A stretch of 64,000 bases of DNA, from contig NZ_JACNMM010000018.1 in the NCBI RefSeq assembly GCF_020529025.1, positions 1 through 64,000 of the forward strand, read 5' to 3'. A program made the position numbers and the translations under genes. This document shows positions 16,548-24,958 of the stretch, piece by piece. Source of the DNA: Oceaniglobus trochenteri (GTDB lineage: Bacteria > Pseudomonadota > Alphaproteobacteria > Rhodobacterales > Rhodobacteraceae). The notes under the pieces are model-generated. The model was not told the DNA's origin. It saw only the letters and a program-made list of their open reading frames with translations, and made no database searches. The stretch's first letter is position 1. Every line of letters starts with the position of its first letter.

Positions 16548-17591
16548 TCAGTCGGCCTGCCCGCGCAACCAGGCTTCCAGCCTGGCACAGAAGGCATCGT
16601 CCACCCCCGCGCCCGTCAGCTCCAGGCGCCCGGCCACGGCCCGCAACTTCATCTGCGGTGAAATCCTGTGCACCGGCGCCCTGTCGAAGGAAACGCCGGG
16701 GGCCTTTTCCTTCCGGCCCGGCCGGGCCGCGGCACCCGTCCGTTTCTGCAGATCCTGTATCATGGCCCTCTCTGTCTCGGCGGTCCGCGGCCCGGAATCC
16801 GCAAGGCCCCTGCGCAGCCGCTCCCCGAGATCCGGATCGCGGCCCAGGGCCTTGGACAGTGCCAGCCCGTCACGCTCGGTCAGCGCGGCCGGAAACTGCA
16901 CCACCCCATCCAGTGCCGCAACCACGGGCAGAAAGGACTTGATCTTCGAACGCCGGGCATAGGAGGCCGATGAAAACAGGCTCTGCAAGGCGGCTTTTTC
17001 CGTGTCATAGACCCCGACCTCCAGGGCCTTGGCCACGATGCGCGCCCGCTCGAAATACGACAGCCCGGCGCGGATCTCGTTTTCCTCGACCATCGCCACA
17101 TAGCTGTCGGCCAGGCTTTCCGGCTGGCGCACCAGGGCCAGAACCCGGGCGAACCTGGGCGCGCCGGTCTTCTCGAACAGCCCGCGCAGGGCCAGAACAC
17201 GCCGCCAGCCCGAGATCAGCCCGAAGCGGGCCGTCCCCTCGGAACTGCCGGGCAGGGACTGCACCTCGATCGGTGTCTGCTGTCCCCGCGCCGTCAGGCT
17301 TTCCTTGAGGGCCGCCATCGCCTCGTCATCGGCCTGCAGGCGGTCGCGCACCAGGAACCCCGTATCGATCTGATCCAGGTCCAGGACGCGCACCATGCGC
17401 CCTTCCTCCTCGGCCCGCACCAGAACCTCGGACAGTTCCCCCAGGGCCGCCACTGCGGCGCTGTCGCCGGCGACCTGGGCAATGGGCGGGCGCAACCCGG
17501 TGGCAATCGCGCCCTTGCGCACCGGTTTGTCGTCATCGGCGGCCCGCCCGGTTTCGGGGGACAGCATGCCCAATCGTTTGCGTTTCGCCAT
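16548..17591 (-). CDS. parB: Plasmid partition protein ParB
   Basis: The start at 17591 gives MAKRKRLGML with agga just upstream and a 347-residue protein; the open frame upstream overlaps parA and is not family-like. A ParB/RepB nuclease-like domain runs from about residue 60 (RMVRVLDLDQIDTGFLVRDR, then QQTPIEVQ and GLISGWRRVLAL), followed by a helix-turn-helix region (YVAMVEENEIRAGLSYFERAR). It should bind a centromere-like site and work with ParA to segregate the replicon. It begins 16 bp after the parA stop, so the two form an operon transcribed away from the replicase. No parS site could be identified by eye. Confidence 0.88.
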   Translation of the reverse strand: MAKRKRLGMLSPETGRAADDDKPVRKGAIATGLRPPIAQVAGDSAAVAALGELSEVLVRAEEEGRMVRVLDLDQIDTGFLVRDRLQADDEAMAALKESLTARGQQTPIEVQSLPGSSEGTARFGLISGWRRVLALRGLFEKTGAPRFARVLALVRQPESLADSYVAMVEENEIRAGLSYFERARIVAKALEVGVYDTEKAALQSLFSSASYARRSKIKSFLPVVAALDGVVQFPAALTERDGLALSKALGRDPDLGERLRRGLADSGPRTAETERAMIQDLQKRTGAAARPGRKEKAPGVSFDRAPVHRISPQMKLRAVAGRLELTGAGVDDAFCARLEAWLRGQAD

Positions 17592-17607
17592 TCCTGTCTT
17601 CCTTCCT

Positions 17608-19008
17608 TCACCCGGTCCTGTCGTCCTGGGCCATCTCGTCCCGGCGCCATACGCCGACCAGAAGCCGTTTGAATGCCGCATAGGTGGCATCGAAGGCCTG
17701 TCGCCCGCGCACATAGGTTTCGCGGTTGAAATCCCGGTAGTCGGCTTCGTAGATGCCATTCACCTGTTCACCGGCCTGGCCGATCAGGGCCGTGAAATCC
17801 TGCCTGTGCGGCGACAGGACCGATCCCAGATAGACCTGCATCAGGGCGGCCAGTTCGGCCTGCTGGCTGCTGTCATAGCGGGTGACGACGGCCCGCACGG
17901 CATCCCACTCGAAATGCAGCCCCTCCCGCCCCAGGGCGCGGGCCGCCATGTTCTCGACTTCCTCGATGCTCGAGAAGGTGGAATGCAGCATGTCGAAGAA
18001 CCGCCCGGTGGAATCGAATTCGAGAAAGGACGCCCCCAGCGGCACCAACAGGATATCCGCCGCCGCCAGGCCATTGATCGTCAGGTATCCAAGGGCAGGG
18101 GGGGTATCCAGGAAGATGATGTCGTATTCGTCCAGAAGGCCGTCGGCCTCGAGCCGGTCGGTCAGGGCATCCCACAGCTTCCACCCCCGCGATTGCATGC
18201 GCCAGACGGGAATCTGGAACTCGGCCCAGTAGAGGTTCAGCTGGGCCCCGATCAGGTCGATGTTGGGCCAGTGGGTCTTCTGGATCAGATCCTGCGCGCC
18301 GATCTTCAGGGCTTCGGAGAGGGTATCGTCCAGCGGCAGCGGGTCTTCGCCCCGGTCGCTTCTGGCGCGGTTGTCCCGTTGCAGATGGCTGGCGTAGTGG
18401 CGCGCCAGAAGCGGAAAGACGGTGGACCATTCATCTTCGACCCGGCCGCCGAAAATCGAGGTCATCGACCCCTGGCTGTCCAGGTCGACCACCAGCACCC
18501 GGTATCCGTCCAGGGCGGCGGACATGGCCAGGTGGGCGCAGGTCGATGTCTTTCCCACGCCGCCCTTGAAGTTCGCCACCGCCACGATCTTGGCGGGCTG
18601 ACCTTCGGGGCGATAGGGCCGGTACTCCTTGGCCTGGCTTCCCTCGGCGGCGAAATGGGCGCGCAGCCGAAGAACCTCGTCCAGGGTAAACCACTTGGCC
18701 CCCCCATCCGAGGCCGAGCGGCCCTGGGGCAGGGCAGGGTTCTGGCGCAGCACCCGGCGGAAATGGGCCGCCGCCACGGGGATGAGATAGCGGGTGATCT
18801 CCCATGTCGAAAACATGCGAAGCGTCTTGCGCCCCTCCTGGTTCAACCCGCGCCCGGCCAGGTCGGCCCGCCCCCTTGCGCAGGCCTCGGCGATACGCGC
18901 AAAACCCGCGCTGTCGGTTGCCGCGCCCAGCTCCTCCATCGCCTTGTCCGGATCTATGTTGAAATAGGGGGGGAGGTCGAAGGTTTCGGATGCCATCAAA
19001 ATTTCCAT
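17608..19008 (-). CDS. parA: Plasmid partition ATPase ParA
   Basis: About 466 residues from ATG 19008, which has an aagg six bases upstream; in-frame ATGs at 19029 and 18996 are alternatives. The C-terminal two thirds are a deviant-Walker ParA/MinD ATPase: VANFKGGVGKTSTCAHLA (Walker A), VVDLDSQGSMTSIFGG (A') and YDIIFLDTPPALGYLT (Walker B). The N-terminal 130 residues include a helix-turn-helix-like region (TWEITRYLIPVAAAHFRRVL) as in the large plasmid ParA/RepA proteins that also autoregulate. It is divergent from the replicase across the putative origin and is followed 16 bp later by parB. Confidence 0.9.
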   Translation of the reverse strand: MEILMASETFDLPPYFNIDPDKAMEELGAATDSAGFARIAEACARGRADLAGRGLNQEGRKTLRMFSTWEITRYLIPVAAAHFRRVLRQNPALPQGRSASDGGAKWFTLDEVLRLRAHFAAEGSQAKEYRPYRPEGQPAKIVAVANFKGGVGKTSTCAHLAMSAALDGYRVLVVDLDSQGSMTSIFGGRVEDEWSTVFPLLARHYASHLQRDNRARSDRGEDPLPLDDTLSEALKIGAQDLIQKTHWPNIDLIGAQLNLYWAEFQIPVWRMQSRGWKLWDALTDRLEADGLLDEYDIIFLDTPPALGYLTINGLAAADILLVPLGASFLEFDSTGRFFDMLHSTFSSIEEVENMAARALGREGLHFEWDAVRAVVTRYDSSQQAELAALMQVYLGSVLSPHRQDFTALIGQAGEQVNGIYEADYRDFNRETYVRGRQAFDATYAAFKRLLVGVWRRDEMAQDDRTG

Positions 19009-19138
19009 GTAACGCCTTTTCTCAAGCATACCACAAAAGATGGATCATGAAAGGTTTCGCGGCATTCGCACCGGATATTTTCGCAGGATTCGCCCCTGGT
19101 GGCCGTGAGAACGCCCGTTGTTGCGGGGATTTTGAGGC

Positions 19139-19386
19139 CGATCCCGAAAACCTCCCAAGTTATTTTTTGTTATTATATAGTTAAGGCTTTCAGGGTGTGA
19201 TGCCATCCTTCTGATTTTGCGGCCTTTTCGATGATATCTTCCGGGTGTGGTGACTCTGAAACCACGCTAGGCCGATTCCGAACCCCCGACAAAGCGATTC
19301 CGAACCCCCGTCGCGGCGGAATTCGCTCTGGATCGGGCCAGTCGGCAAATCTATGGTGGGTGTCATTGAAACCACGAAGATGAAGC
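19139..19386. other. Putative plasmid origin: AT-rich segment plus iteron-like repeats
   Basis: The gap between the divergent parA and replicase genes holds an AT-rich stretch at 19157-19190 (an unusual base composition in this GC-rich window), a possible unwinding element. Two identical 16-bp direct repeats (cgattccgaacccccg) lie at 19273-19288 and 19295-19310, start-to-start 22 bp, about two helical turns. A 10-bp direct repeat (tgaaaccacg) occurs at 19257-19266 and 19377-19386. A weaker copy of the 16-mer (11 of 16 bases) is at 19139-19154. This is the expected place for the replication origin and replicase binding sites; no function has been shown. Confidence 0.6.
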
Positions 19387-19439
19387 GGCTCGTCAGAAGC
19401 CGCGCGATCATCCACAGGGCAAGACGATCGGGGCGGGCG

Positions 19440-20459
19440 ATGAATGCAACCAGCGTATCGGAGGGGGGCGGAGGGCTGTCACCCGTGCGTCACCCCACCC
19501 CGGATTTCTTCGTCTGCGACATTTTCGATGCGGCCCCCAAGGATGACATGGCCTCGATGGAGCATCCCCTGTTCAGCCTTGCCACCCGCCCCGACCGGCG
19601 GATCCTCAGCTACGAGCACAACGGAACCTGCATCGAGGTGACACCCAGCGTGAAAGGCCTGGCGACGATCCACGACAAGGACATCCTGATCTATTGCATC
19701 AGCCAGCTGATGGCGGCGCTGAATGCCGGCCAGGCCGTCAGCCGCACCTTGCACCTGCGGGCGCATGATCTTCTGATCGCGGTCAACCGGGAAACCAGCG
19801 GCGATGCCTACCGGCGCCTGCGCGAAGCCTTCGAGCGGCTGGCGGGCACCCGGATCACCACGAATTTCGAAACCGGCGGGCAGGAGGTGACCAGCGGCTT
19901 CGGCCTGATCGAAAGCTGGCAGATCGTGCGCAAGTCGCGGGGCGGGCGGATGGTGAGCGTTGCCGTCACGCTGTCGGAATGGCTGTTCCGGGCGGTCCTG
20001 TCGAAATCCGTCCTCACCCTCAGCCGCGATTATTTCCGCCTGCGCAAACCGCTCGAGCGGCGGATCTACGAACTGGCCCGCAAGCATTGTGGCCGCCAGC
20101 CCTCGTGGCGGGTGTCGATCGATACCCTGTGCAAGAAATCCGGGTCGGCCAGCCCGCGCCGGGTGTTCCGGAAGATGATCCGCGACATGATCGCGGCCGA
20201 TCACCTGCCCGACTACCGCCTGTCCGAGGAACCCGGAGACATCATCCGTGTCACCTCGCGCATCGACTCCGGGCAGCAGGCAGGCGCACCGCCCCACCTG
20301 GAGGCCGCCACCCTGGATGCCGCGCGCGCCCTGGCGCCGGGGGCCGATGTCTATGCCCTGGTGGCCCGTTGGGAAGCGATGTGGCGCAACACGGGAAGTC
20401 CGCGCCTGCGCAGCCCCGACAAGGCCTTCCTGGGCTGGCTGGCCAAGCAGGAAGGCTGA
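19440..20459 (+). CDS. repA: Replication initiator protein (RPA/RepA-type plasmid replicase)
   Basis: The 339-residue protein starts at ATG 19440, preceded by a ggggcggg Shine-Dalgarno-like sequence; earlier in-frame ATGs (19353, 19380) would place origin repeats in the coding region. HPTPDFFVCDIFD near residue 18 and the downstream EHPLFSLATRPDRR and SVKGLATIHDKDILIYC are features I recognise from the replication-initiator-protein-A (RPA) family. That family supplies the RepA-type replicases of Rhodobacteraceae plasmids. A basic region with two winged-helix-like parts follows (YRRLREAFERLAGTRI; RKPLERRIYELARKHCG). It should bind iterons and recruit the replisome. It is divergent from parAB, and the rhamnose operon begins 74 bp downstream. 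Confidence 0.85.
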   Translation: MNATSVSEGGGGLSPVRHPTPDFFVCDIFDAAPKDDMASMEHPLFSLATRPDRRILSYEHNGTCIEVTPSVKGLATIHDKDILIYCISQLMAALNAGQAVSRTLHLRAHDLLIAVNRETSGDAYRRLREAFERLAGTRITTNFETGGQEVTSGFGLIESWQIVRKSRGGRMVSVAVTLSEWLFRAVLSKSVLTLSRDYFRLRKPLERRIYELARKHCGRQPSWRVSIDTLCKKSGSASPRRVFRKMIRDMIAADHLPDYRLSEEPGDIIRVTSRIDSGQQAGAPPHLEAATLDAARALAPGADVYALVARWEAMWRNTGSPRLRSPDKAFLGWLAKQEG

Positions 20460-20533
20460 CCGGCCGGGTGGTGGACAGGCTGGGGAGGCCTTGCTAAGAG
20501 CAACCCGATATTGCTTGTGATTTGAGGTGGGCT

Positions 20534-21097
20534 TTGGACGTCGAGGATACGCTGCTTGCCGGCGTCAAGTTAATCACGCCGCGCCGTTTCGGCGATCATC
20601 GCGGTTTCTTCTCCGAAAGCTACAACCGCCGCGCCCTGGAGGCCCATGGCGTCGATGTGGAGTTCGTGCAGGACAACCATTCCGTGTCGCAGGAAATCCG
20701 CACCGTCCGCGGGCTGCATTTCCAGGCGCCGCCCCATGCGCAGTGGAAACTGGTCCGTTGCGGGCGCGGGGCGCTGTTCGATGTCGTGGTCGACATCCGC
20801 CAGGGCAGCCCCACCTACGGGCAGTGGGTCGGGCATGAACTGTCGTTCGAGAACGGGCGGCAGCTGCTTGTGCCCGCCGGGTTCGCCCATGGCTTCATGA
20901 CATTGGTGCCGGACACGGAAATCATCTACAAGTGTTCCGACTACTATGCCCCCGAAACCGAGGGTGCCCTGTTGTGGTCCGATCCCGATGTCGGGATCGA
21001 CTGGCCGCTTGCGCCCGAAGGTGCGGTACTGTCGCAGAAGGACGCCATCGCGCCGCGTCTTGCGGATCTGAAGACACCCTTTGTCCAGGAGACATGA
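20534..21097 (+). CDS. rmlC: dTDP-4-dehydrorhamnose 3,5-epimerase
   Basis: The third enzyme of dTDP-L-rhamnose synthesis. I place the start at TTG 20534, with gagg six bases upstream; this gives an N-terminus VEDTLLAGVKLITPRRFGD that matches the family, while TTG 20522 would add four residues. The protein has 187 residues with the cupin motifs RGFFSESYNRR, QDNHSVSQE and RGLHFQAPPHAQWKLV (active-site histidine) and PAGFAHGFMTL. It opens the order rmlC-rmlB-rmlD-rmlA; rmlB starts 3 bp after its stop. A short inverted repeat (ttgct-aag-agcaa, 20491-20503) lies upstream where a promoter is expected. Confidence 0.93.
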   Translation: MDVEDTLLAGVKLITPRRFGDHRGFFSESYNRRALEAHGVDVEFVQDNHSVSQEIRTVRGLHFQAPPHAQWKLVRCGRGALFDVVVDIRQGSPTYGQWVGHELSFENGRQLLVPAGFAHGFMTLVPDTEIIYKCSDYYAPETEGALLWSDPDVGIDWPLAPEGAVLSQKDAIAPRLADLKTPFVQET

Positions 21098-21100
21098 CCG

Positions 21101-22138
21101 ATGAAACTTCTGATTACCGGGGGTGCCGGCTTCATCGGCTCCGCAGTGGTGCGTCTGGCAATCGCGCGGGGGCACGGCGTGGTCAACCTGGATGCGCTGA
21201 CCTATGCCGCCTGCCTTGAAAACGTGGCGGATGTGGCGGATCATCCCGATTACGCCTTCGTCCAGGCCGATATCTGCGATCGCGCCGCCCTGGATGCGGC
21301 CTTTGCCGCACATGCGCCCGACGCGGTGATGCACCTGGCGGCGGAATCCCATGTCGACCGTTCCATCGACGGCCCCGGCACCTTCATCCAGACCAATGTC
21401 ATGGGCACCTTCCATCTGCTTGAAGCGGCCCGGGCCTACTGGACGAAGCAGGGGCGTCCCGACAGCTTCCGCTTTCACCACATCTCGACCGACGAGGTCT
21501 TCGGCTCGCTCGGGGCGACGGGGCAGTTCACCGAAACCACGCCCTACGATCCGCGCAGCCCCTATTCCGCCTCCAAGGCGTCTTCCGATCACCTGGTGCG
21601 CGCCTGGCACGAAACCTACGGGTTGCCGGTGGTGCTGACCAATTGTTCCAACAACTACGGCCCTTACCATTTTCCCGAGAAACTGATCCCGGTGGTGATC
21701 CTGAATGCCCTGGCCGGGCAGCCGATCCCGATCTACGGCAAGGGCGACAACATCCGCGACTGGCTTTACGTCGAGGATCATGCCGATGCCCTGCTGCTGG
21801 TCATGGAAAAGGGCGCGAACGGCGAAAGCTACAATATCGGCGGCGAGAACGAGCGCAGCAACCTCGACCTGGTGCGCACCATCTGCGGCATTCTCGATGA
21901 GAAGCGGCCGCGCGCCACGCCCTATTCCGATCTGATCACCTTCGTGACCGATCGCCCGGGCCACGATGCGCGCTATGCCATCGACCCCACGCACCTGCGC
22001 AACGAACTGGGCTGGCGCCCCAGCGTCACGGTGGAACAGGGCCTGGAACGGACGGTGCAATGGTATCTGGACAACGAAGACTGGTGGCGGGCGTTGCAGA
22101 AACGCGATGGCGTGGGCAAGCGGCTGGGCACGGGATGA
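21101..22138 (+). CDS. rmlB: dTDP-glucose 4,6-dehydratase
   Basis: This 345-residue short-chain dehydrogenase converts dTDP-glucose to dTDP-4-dehydro-6-deoxyglucose. The NAD-binding [11 protein letters not shown] (residues 6-16), the [15 protein letters not shown] segment, the catalytic HISTDEVFG and [15 protein letters not shown] (YxxxK) are all intact, and length is normal. It lies 3 bp after rmlC and 46 bp before rmlD. Its product feeds RmlC/RmlD and is also the substrate expected for the WecE-type aminotransferase at 60100-61236, so this gene probably serves two sugar branches. Confidence 0.95.
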   Translation: MKLLITGGAGFIGSAVVRLAIARGHGVVNLDALTYAACLENVADVADHPDYAFVQADICDRAALDAAFAAHAPDAVMHLAAESHVDRSIDGPGTFIQTNVMGTFHLLEAARAYWTKQGRPDSFRFHHISTDEVFGSLGATGQFTETTPYDPRSPYSASKASSDHLVRAWHETYGLPVVLTNCSNNYGPYHFPEKLIPVVILNALAGQPIPIYGKGDNIRDWLYVEDHADALLLVMEKGANGESYNIGGENERSNLDLVRTICGILDEKRPRATPYSDLITFVTDRPGHDARYAIDPTHLRNELGWRPSVTVEQGLERTVQWYLDNEDWWRALQKRDGVGKRLGTG

Positions 22139-22184
22139 GACATCGCTCCCGCCTTTGTCCCCGGTCCTGCGAAACCCGGCCGTC

Positions 22185-23036
22185 ATGACGGTTCTCGTCT
22201 TTGGCCGCTCGGGGCAGGTTGCCAGCGAATTGCGCCTGCTGGGGCCCTGCATCGCCCTGGGGCGCGACGAGGCCGACCTGGAAGACCCGGCGGCCTGTCG
22301 CGCGGCGATCGAAAGGCATGGGCCAGCCGCCGTCGTCAATGCGGCCGCCTTCACGGCGGTGGACCAGGCCGAAACGCAGGAAGCGCTGGCCACCCGGATC
22401 AACGGCGAGGCCCCGGGCGAAATGGCACGGGCCTGTGCCGCGCGGGGCATTCCCTTCGTGCATCTGTCCACCGATTACGTGTTCGACGGCACCGGCACCG
22501 CGCCCTGGCGCCCGTCGGACCCTGTCGCGCCGCAGAATGCCTATGGGCGCTCGAAACTGGCGGGGGAAGAGGCGGTCCGGGCGGCGGGCGGCATCCATGC
22601 CATCCTGCGCACCTCCTGGGTCTTCTCGGCCCGGGGCGCGAATTTCGTCAAGACGATGCTGCGCCTGTCGCAGACCCGTGACGCGCTGAACGTGGTCGAC
22701 GATCAGATCGGCGGCCCGACCCCGGCCGATGCCATCGCCGCAGCCTGCATGACCATCGCCCGCCAGCTTGCCGCAGATCCGGCCGGATCGGGCACCTATC
22801 ACTTCAGCGGAGCCCCCGACACCAGCTGGGAGTCTTTCGCACGCGAAACATTTTCCAGGGCCGGCCGGCCGGTCGCGGTGACGGGCATACCCACCTCGGC
22901 CTATCCGACACCGGCCAGGCGGCCGCTGAATTCGCGGATGGACTGCAGCAGCCTGACCCGGACCTTCGGAATCGAACGCCCGGACTGGCGCGACGGACTG
23001 GACCGGGTACTGGCACAACTGGGGCAGGTCGACTAA
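22185..23036 (+). CDS. rmlD: dTDP-4-dehydrorhamnose reductase
   Basis: The final step to dTDP-L-rhamnose. The start at ATG 22185 gives 283 residues beginning MTVLVFGRSGQVASEL, the expected nucleotide-binding GxxGQ; the frame is open further upstream inside rmlB but that part is not family-like. VNAAAFTAVDQAE, HLSTDYVFDGTG, YGRSKLAGEE (YxxxK) and RTSWVFS are present and length is normal. It follows rmlB by 46 bp and precedes rmlA by 38 bp in the same operon. Confidence 0.94.
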   Translation: MTVLVFGRSGQVASELRLLGPCIALGRDEADLEDPAACRAAIERHGPAAVVNAAAFTAVDQAETQEALATRINGEAPGEMARACAARGIPFVHLSTDYVFDGTGTAPWRPSDPVAPQNAYGRSKLAGEEAVRAAGGIHAILRTSWVFSARGANFVKTMLRLSQTRDALNVVDDQIGGPTPADAIAAACMTIARQLAADPAGSGTYHFSGAPDTSWESFARETFSRAGRPVAVTGIPTSAYPTPARRPLNSRMDCSSLTRTFGIERPDWRDGLDRVLAQLGQVD

Positions 23037-23074
23037 ACCGCAGACGCACCATTTGAACGCAAGGAATTAAGATA

Positions 23075-23959
23075 ATGACGGATCGCAAGGGCATCATCTT
23101 GGCAGGTGGTTCGGGAACGCGGCTCTATCCCATCACCATGGGAGTCTCCAAGCAACTCCTGCCGATCTTCGACAAGCCGATGATCTATTATCCGCTGTCG
23201 GTCCTGATGCTGGCCGACATCCGCGAGATTGCCATCATCACCACCCCCCACGACCAGGATCAGTTCATCCGCACCCTGGGCGACGGCAGCCAGTGGGGCA
23301 TTTCCCTGACCTACATCGTCCAGGACAGCCCCGATGGCCTGGCCCAGGCCTATCTTCTGGCCGAGGATTTCCTGGCCGGCGCACCAAGCGCGATGGTGCT
23401 GGGCGACAACATATTCTTCGGCCATGGTCTGCCCGACATGCTGGCCGAGGCCCGCAGGCAGCCCGAGGGCGGAACGGTCTTCGGCTATCATGTGGCCGAC
23501 CCCGAACGCTATGGCGTCGTCGATTTCGACAGTGCGGGCACGGTGCGCAGCATCATCGAAAAGCCCGAGAACCCGCCGTCGTCCTATGCGGTGACCGGGC
23601 TTTATTTCCTCGATGGTTCCGCGCCCGACCGGGCGCGCCGGGTGCGCCCTTCGGCCCGCGGCGAACTCGAGATCACCTCGCTTCTGGAAAGCTATCTTGC
23701 GGATGGGCTGCTGTCGGTCAAACGCATGGGGCGGGGCTATGCCTGGCTGGACACCGGCACCCATGGTTCGCTTCTGGATGCGGGGAATTTCGTGCGCACG
23801 CTGCAACTGCGCCAGGGCATGCAGACCGGCAGCCCGGACGAGGTGGCGTTCCAGATGGGATGGATCGACAAGAAGGCGCTTCTGGAGCGCGCGTCGACCT
23901 TCGCCAAGAACGACTATGGAATCCACCTCAGGGCGCTTGCACGCGAAACCGACCACTAG
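23075..23959 (+). CDS. rmlA: Glucose-1-phosphate thymidylyltransferase
   Basis: The first enzyme of the pathway, making dTDP-glucose from glucose-1-phosphate and dTTP; 294 residues, normal length. The nucleotidyltransferase signature LAGGSGTRLYPITMGVSKQL, followed by FDKPMIYYPLSVLM, VLGDNIFFGH, YGVVDFD, IEKPENPPS and AWLDTGTHGSLL, is intact. It is the last gene of the rml operon; a sulfotransferase gene begins 87 bp later on the same strand. Confidence 0.95.
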   Translation: MTDRKGIILAGGSGTRLYPITMGVSKQLLPIFDKPMIYYPLSVLMLADIREIAIITTPHDQDQFIRTLGDGSQWGISLTYIVQDSPDGLAQAYLLAEDFLAGAPSAMVLGDNIFFGHGLPDMLAEARRQPEGGTVFGYHVADPERYGVVDFDSAGTVRSIIEKPENPPSSYAVTGLYFLDGSAPDRARRVRPSARGELEITSLLESYLADGLLSVKRMGRGYAWLDTGTHGSLLDAGNFVRTLQLRQGMQTGSPDEVAFQMGWIDKKALLERASTFAKNDYGIHLRALARETDH

Positions 23960-24046
23960 TCGGGCGCAGGCGGCCGGGAATCTGTACCTCGTTGCGACTT
24001 TGAGGTAACGCTGGCCTGGGATGTACGGAAATACGGGTGAAGATGC

Positions 24047-24829
24047 ATGAGTACTGAAGCTGGGGTCGTCATGGTCACGGGAACCGCACGGGGGGGCGTG
24101 ACGATGATCGCAGAGGCCCTGAATGCCCATGCATCGGCCTGTATCGGGATCGAGCGTTACAAGTTCCGGTTCCTGCGCCACAAGACCTATGATGGCGAAT
24201 TGTTCGAGAAGGAGCGCTTCTTCCGCTTCCGCAAGGCCGACACGAACCAGACCCCCGACCGCTCGGCGGCGCTGCAGAAAACCTATCTGCTGATGAAGGC
24301 CAAATGGGACGGCGCCAGGATCGTCGGCGACATGGTTTCCGACCTGCTCCCGTTGCAGGGCGACATGATGCAGGCCAACCCGGGGATGCGGTTTGTCTGT
24401 GTCCTGCGCAACCTCAAGGACGTGGCGCTGTCCTGGGAGGCGCGGGCCAATCGCACCGGATCGGCCTGGCCAGCGGAAAAGGGCTTTGCCGCCGCCTGCG
24501 AGAAATGGGCCCAGCATCAGGCCGACCTGGCCGCCCTGGTCGATCAGCCCGATCTGCGGTCACGGATATTCCTGCTTGATTTCGACCGGCTGGTGGAGGA
24601 CAGGCAGGCCCAGGCCGACGCCCTGCGCGGGTTTCTGGGGCTTGGGCAGGACCGCAGCTATCTTGGCGAATTCGAACGCCACGCCAGGCACCTGTCGCGC
24701 CAACCGGTCCACCGCATTCCCGAACAGTTTCACGATGCCTACAAGGCCGTGAACCAGGCCCCCGCCCGTCTTCTGCGCCGCGCCGCACAGGAGGATCTGG
24801 AGCAGTGGGGAAAAGAGGCCGCCGGATGA
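24047..24829 (+). CDS. Sulfotransferase-like protein with altered PAPS loop
   Basis: At 260 residues, this is clearly related to the gene at 32223-33017: both share IGIERYKF/LGIERFKF, DTN, CVLRNLKDVALSW (3'-phosphate region near residue 118) and a conserved C-terminal FxxxYKAV. In the relative, the 5'-phosphosulfate loop at residues 10-19 is VTGVARSGTT; here the same positions read VTGTARGGVT, losing a serine and a threonine that normally contact the sulfate. It may be a weak or inactive sulfotransferase, or have changed donor binding. It sits between the rhamnose operon and the asparagine-synthase-like gene on the same strand. Confidence 0.75.
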   Translation: MSTEAGVVMVTGTARGGVTMIAEALNAHASACIGIERYKFRFLRHKTYDGELFEKERFFRFRKADTNQTPDRSAALQKTYLLMKAKWDGARIVGDMVSDLLPLQGDMMQANPGMRFVCVLRNLKDVALSWEARANRTGSAWPAEKGFAAACEKWAQHQADLAALVDQPDLRSRIFLLDFDRLVEDRQAQADALRGFLGLGQDRSYLGEFERHARHLSRQPVHRIPEQFHDAYKAVNQAPARLLRRAAQEDLEQWGKEAAG

Positions 24830-24958
24830 CGGGAACGGTGGCAATCCGGCCTTGCCCCCGGCCCGCCGCACAGGCCGGGTGAGATCGCGACATCACCGGG
24901 GCAGGCAGGTTCAACCTGGCGCCCGGTTCCACCGGCGGTTTTCCCGCGGGCCCTCGAC

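Noticed and set aside
19173-19415. Small minus-strand open frames inside the putative origin
   Set aside because: They cover the iteron-like repeats and AT-rich stretch, have no ribosome-binding site and no recognisable features.
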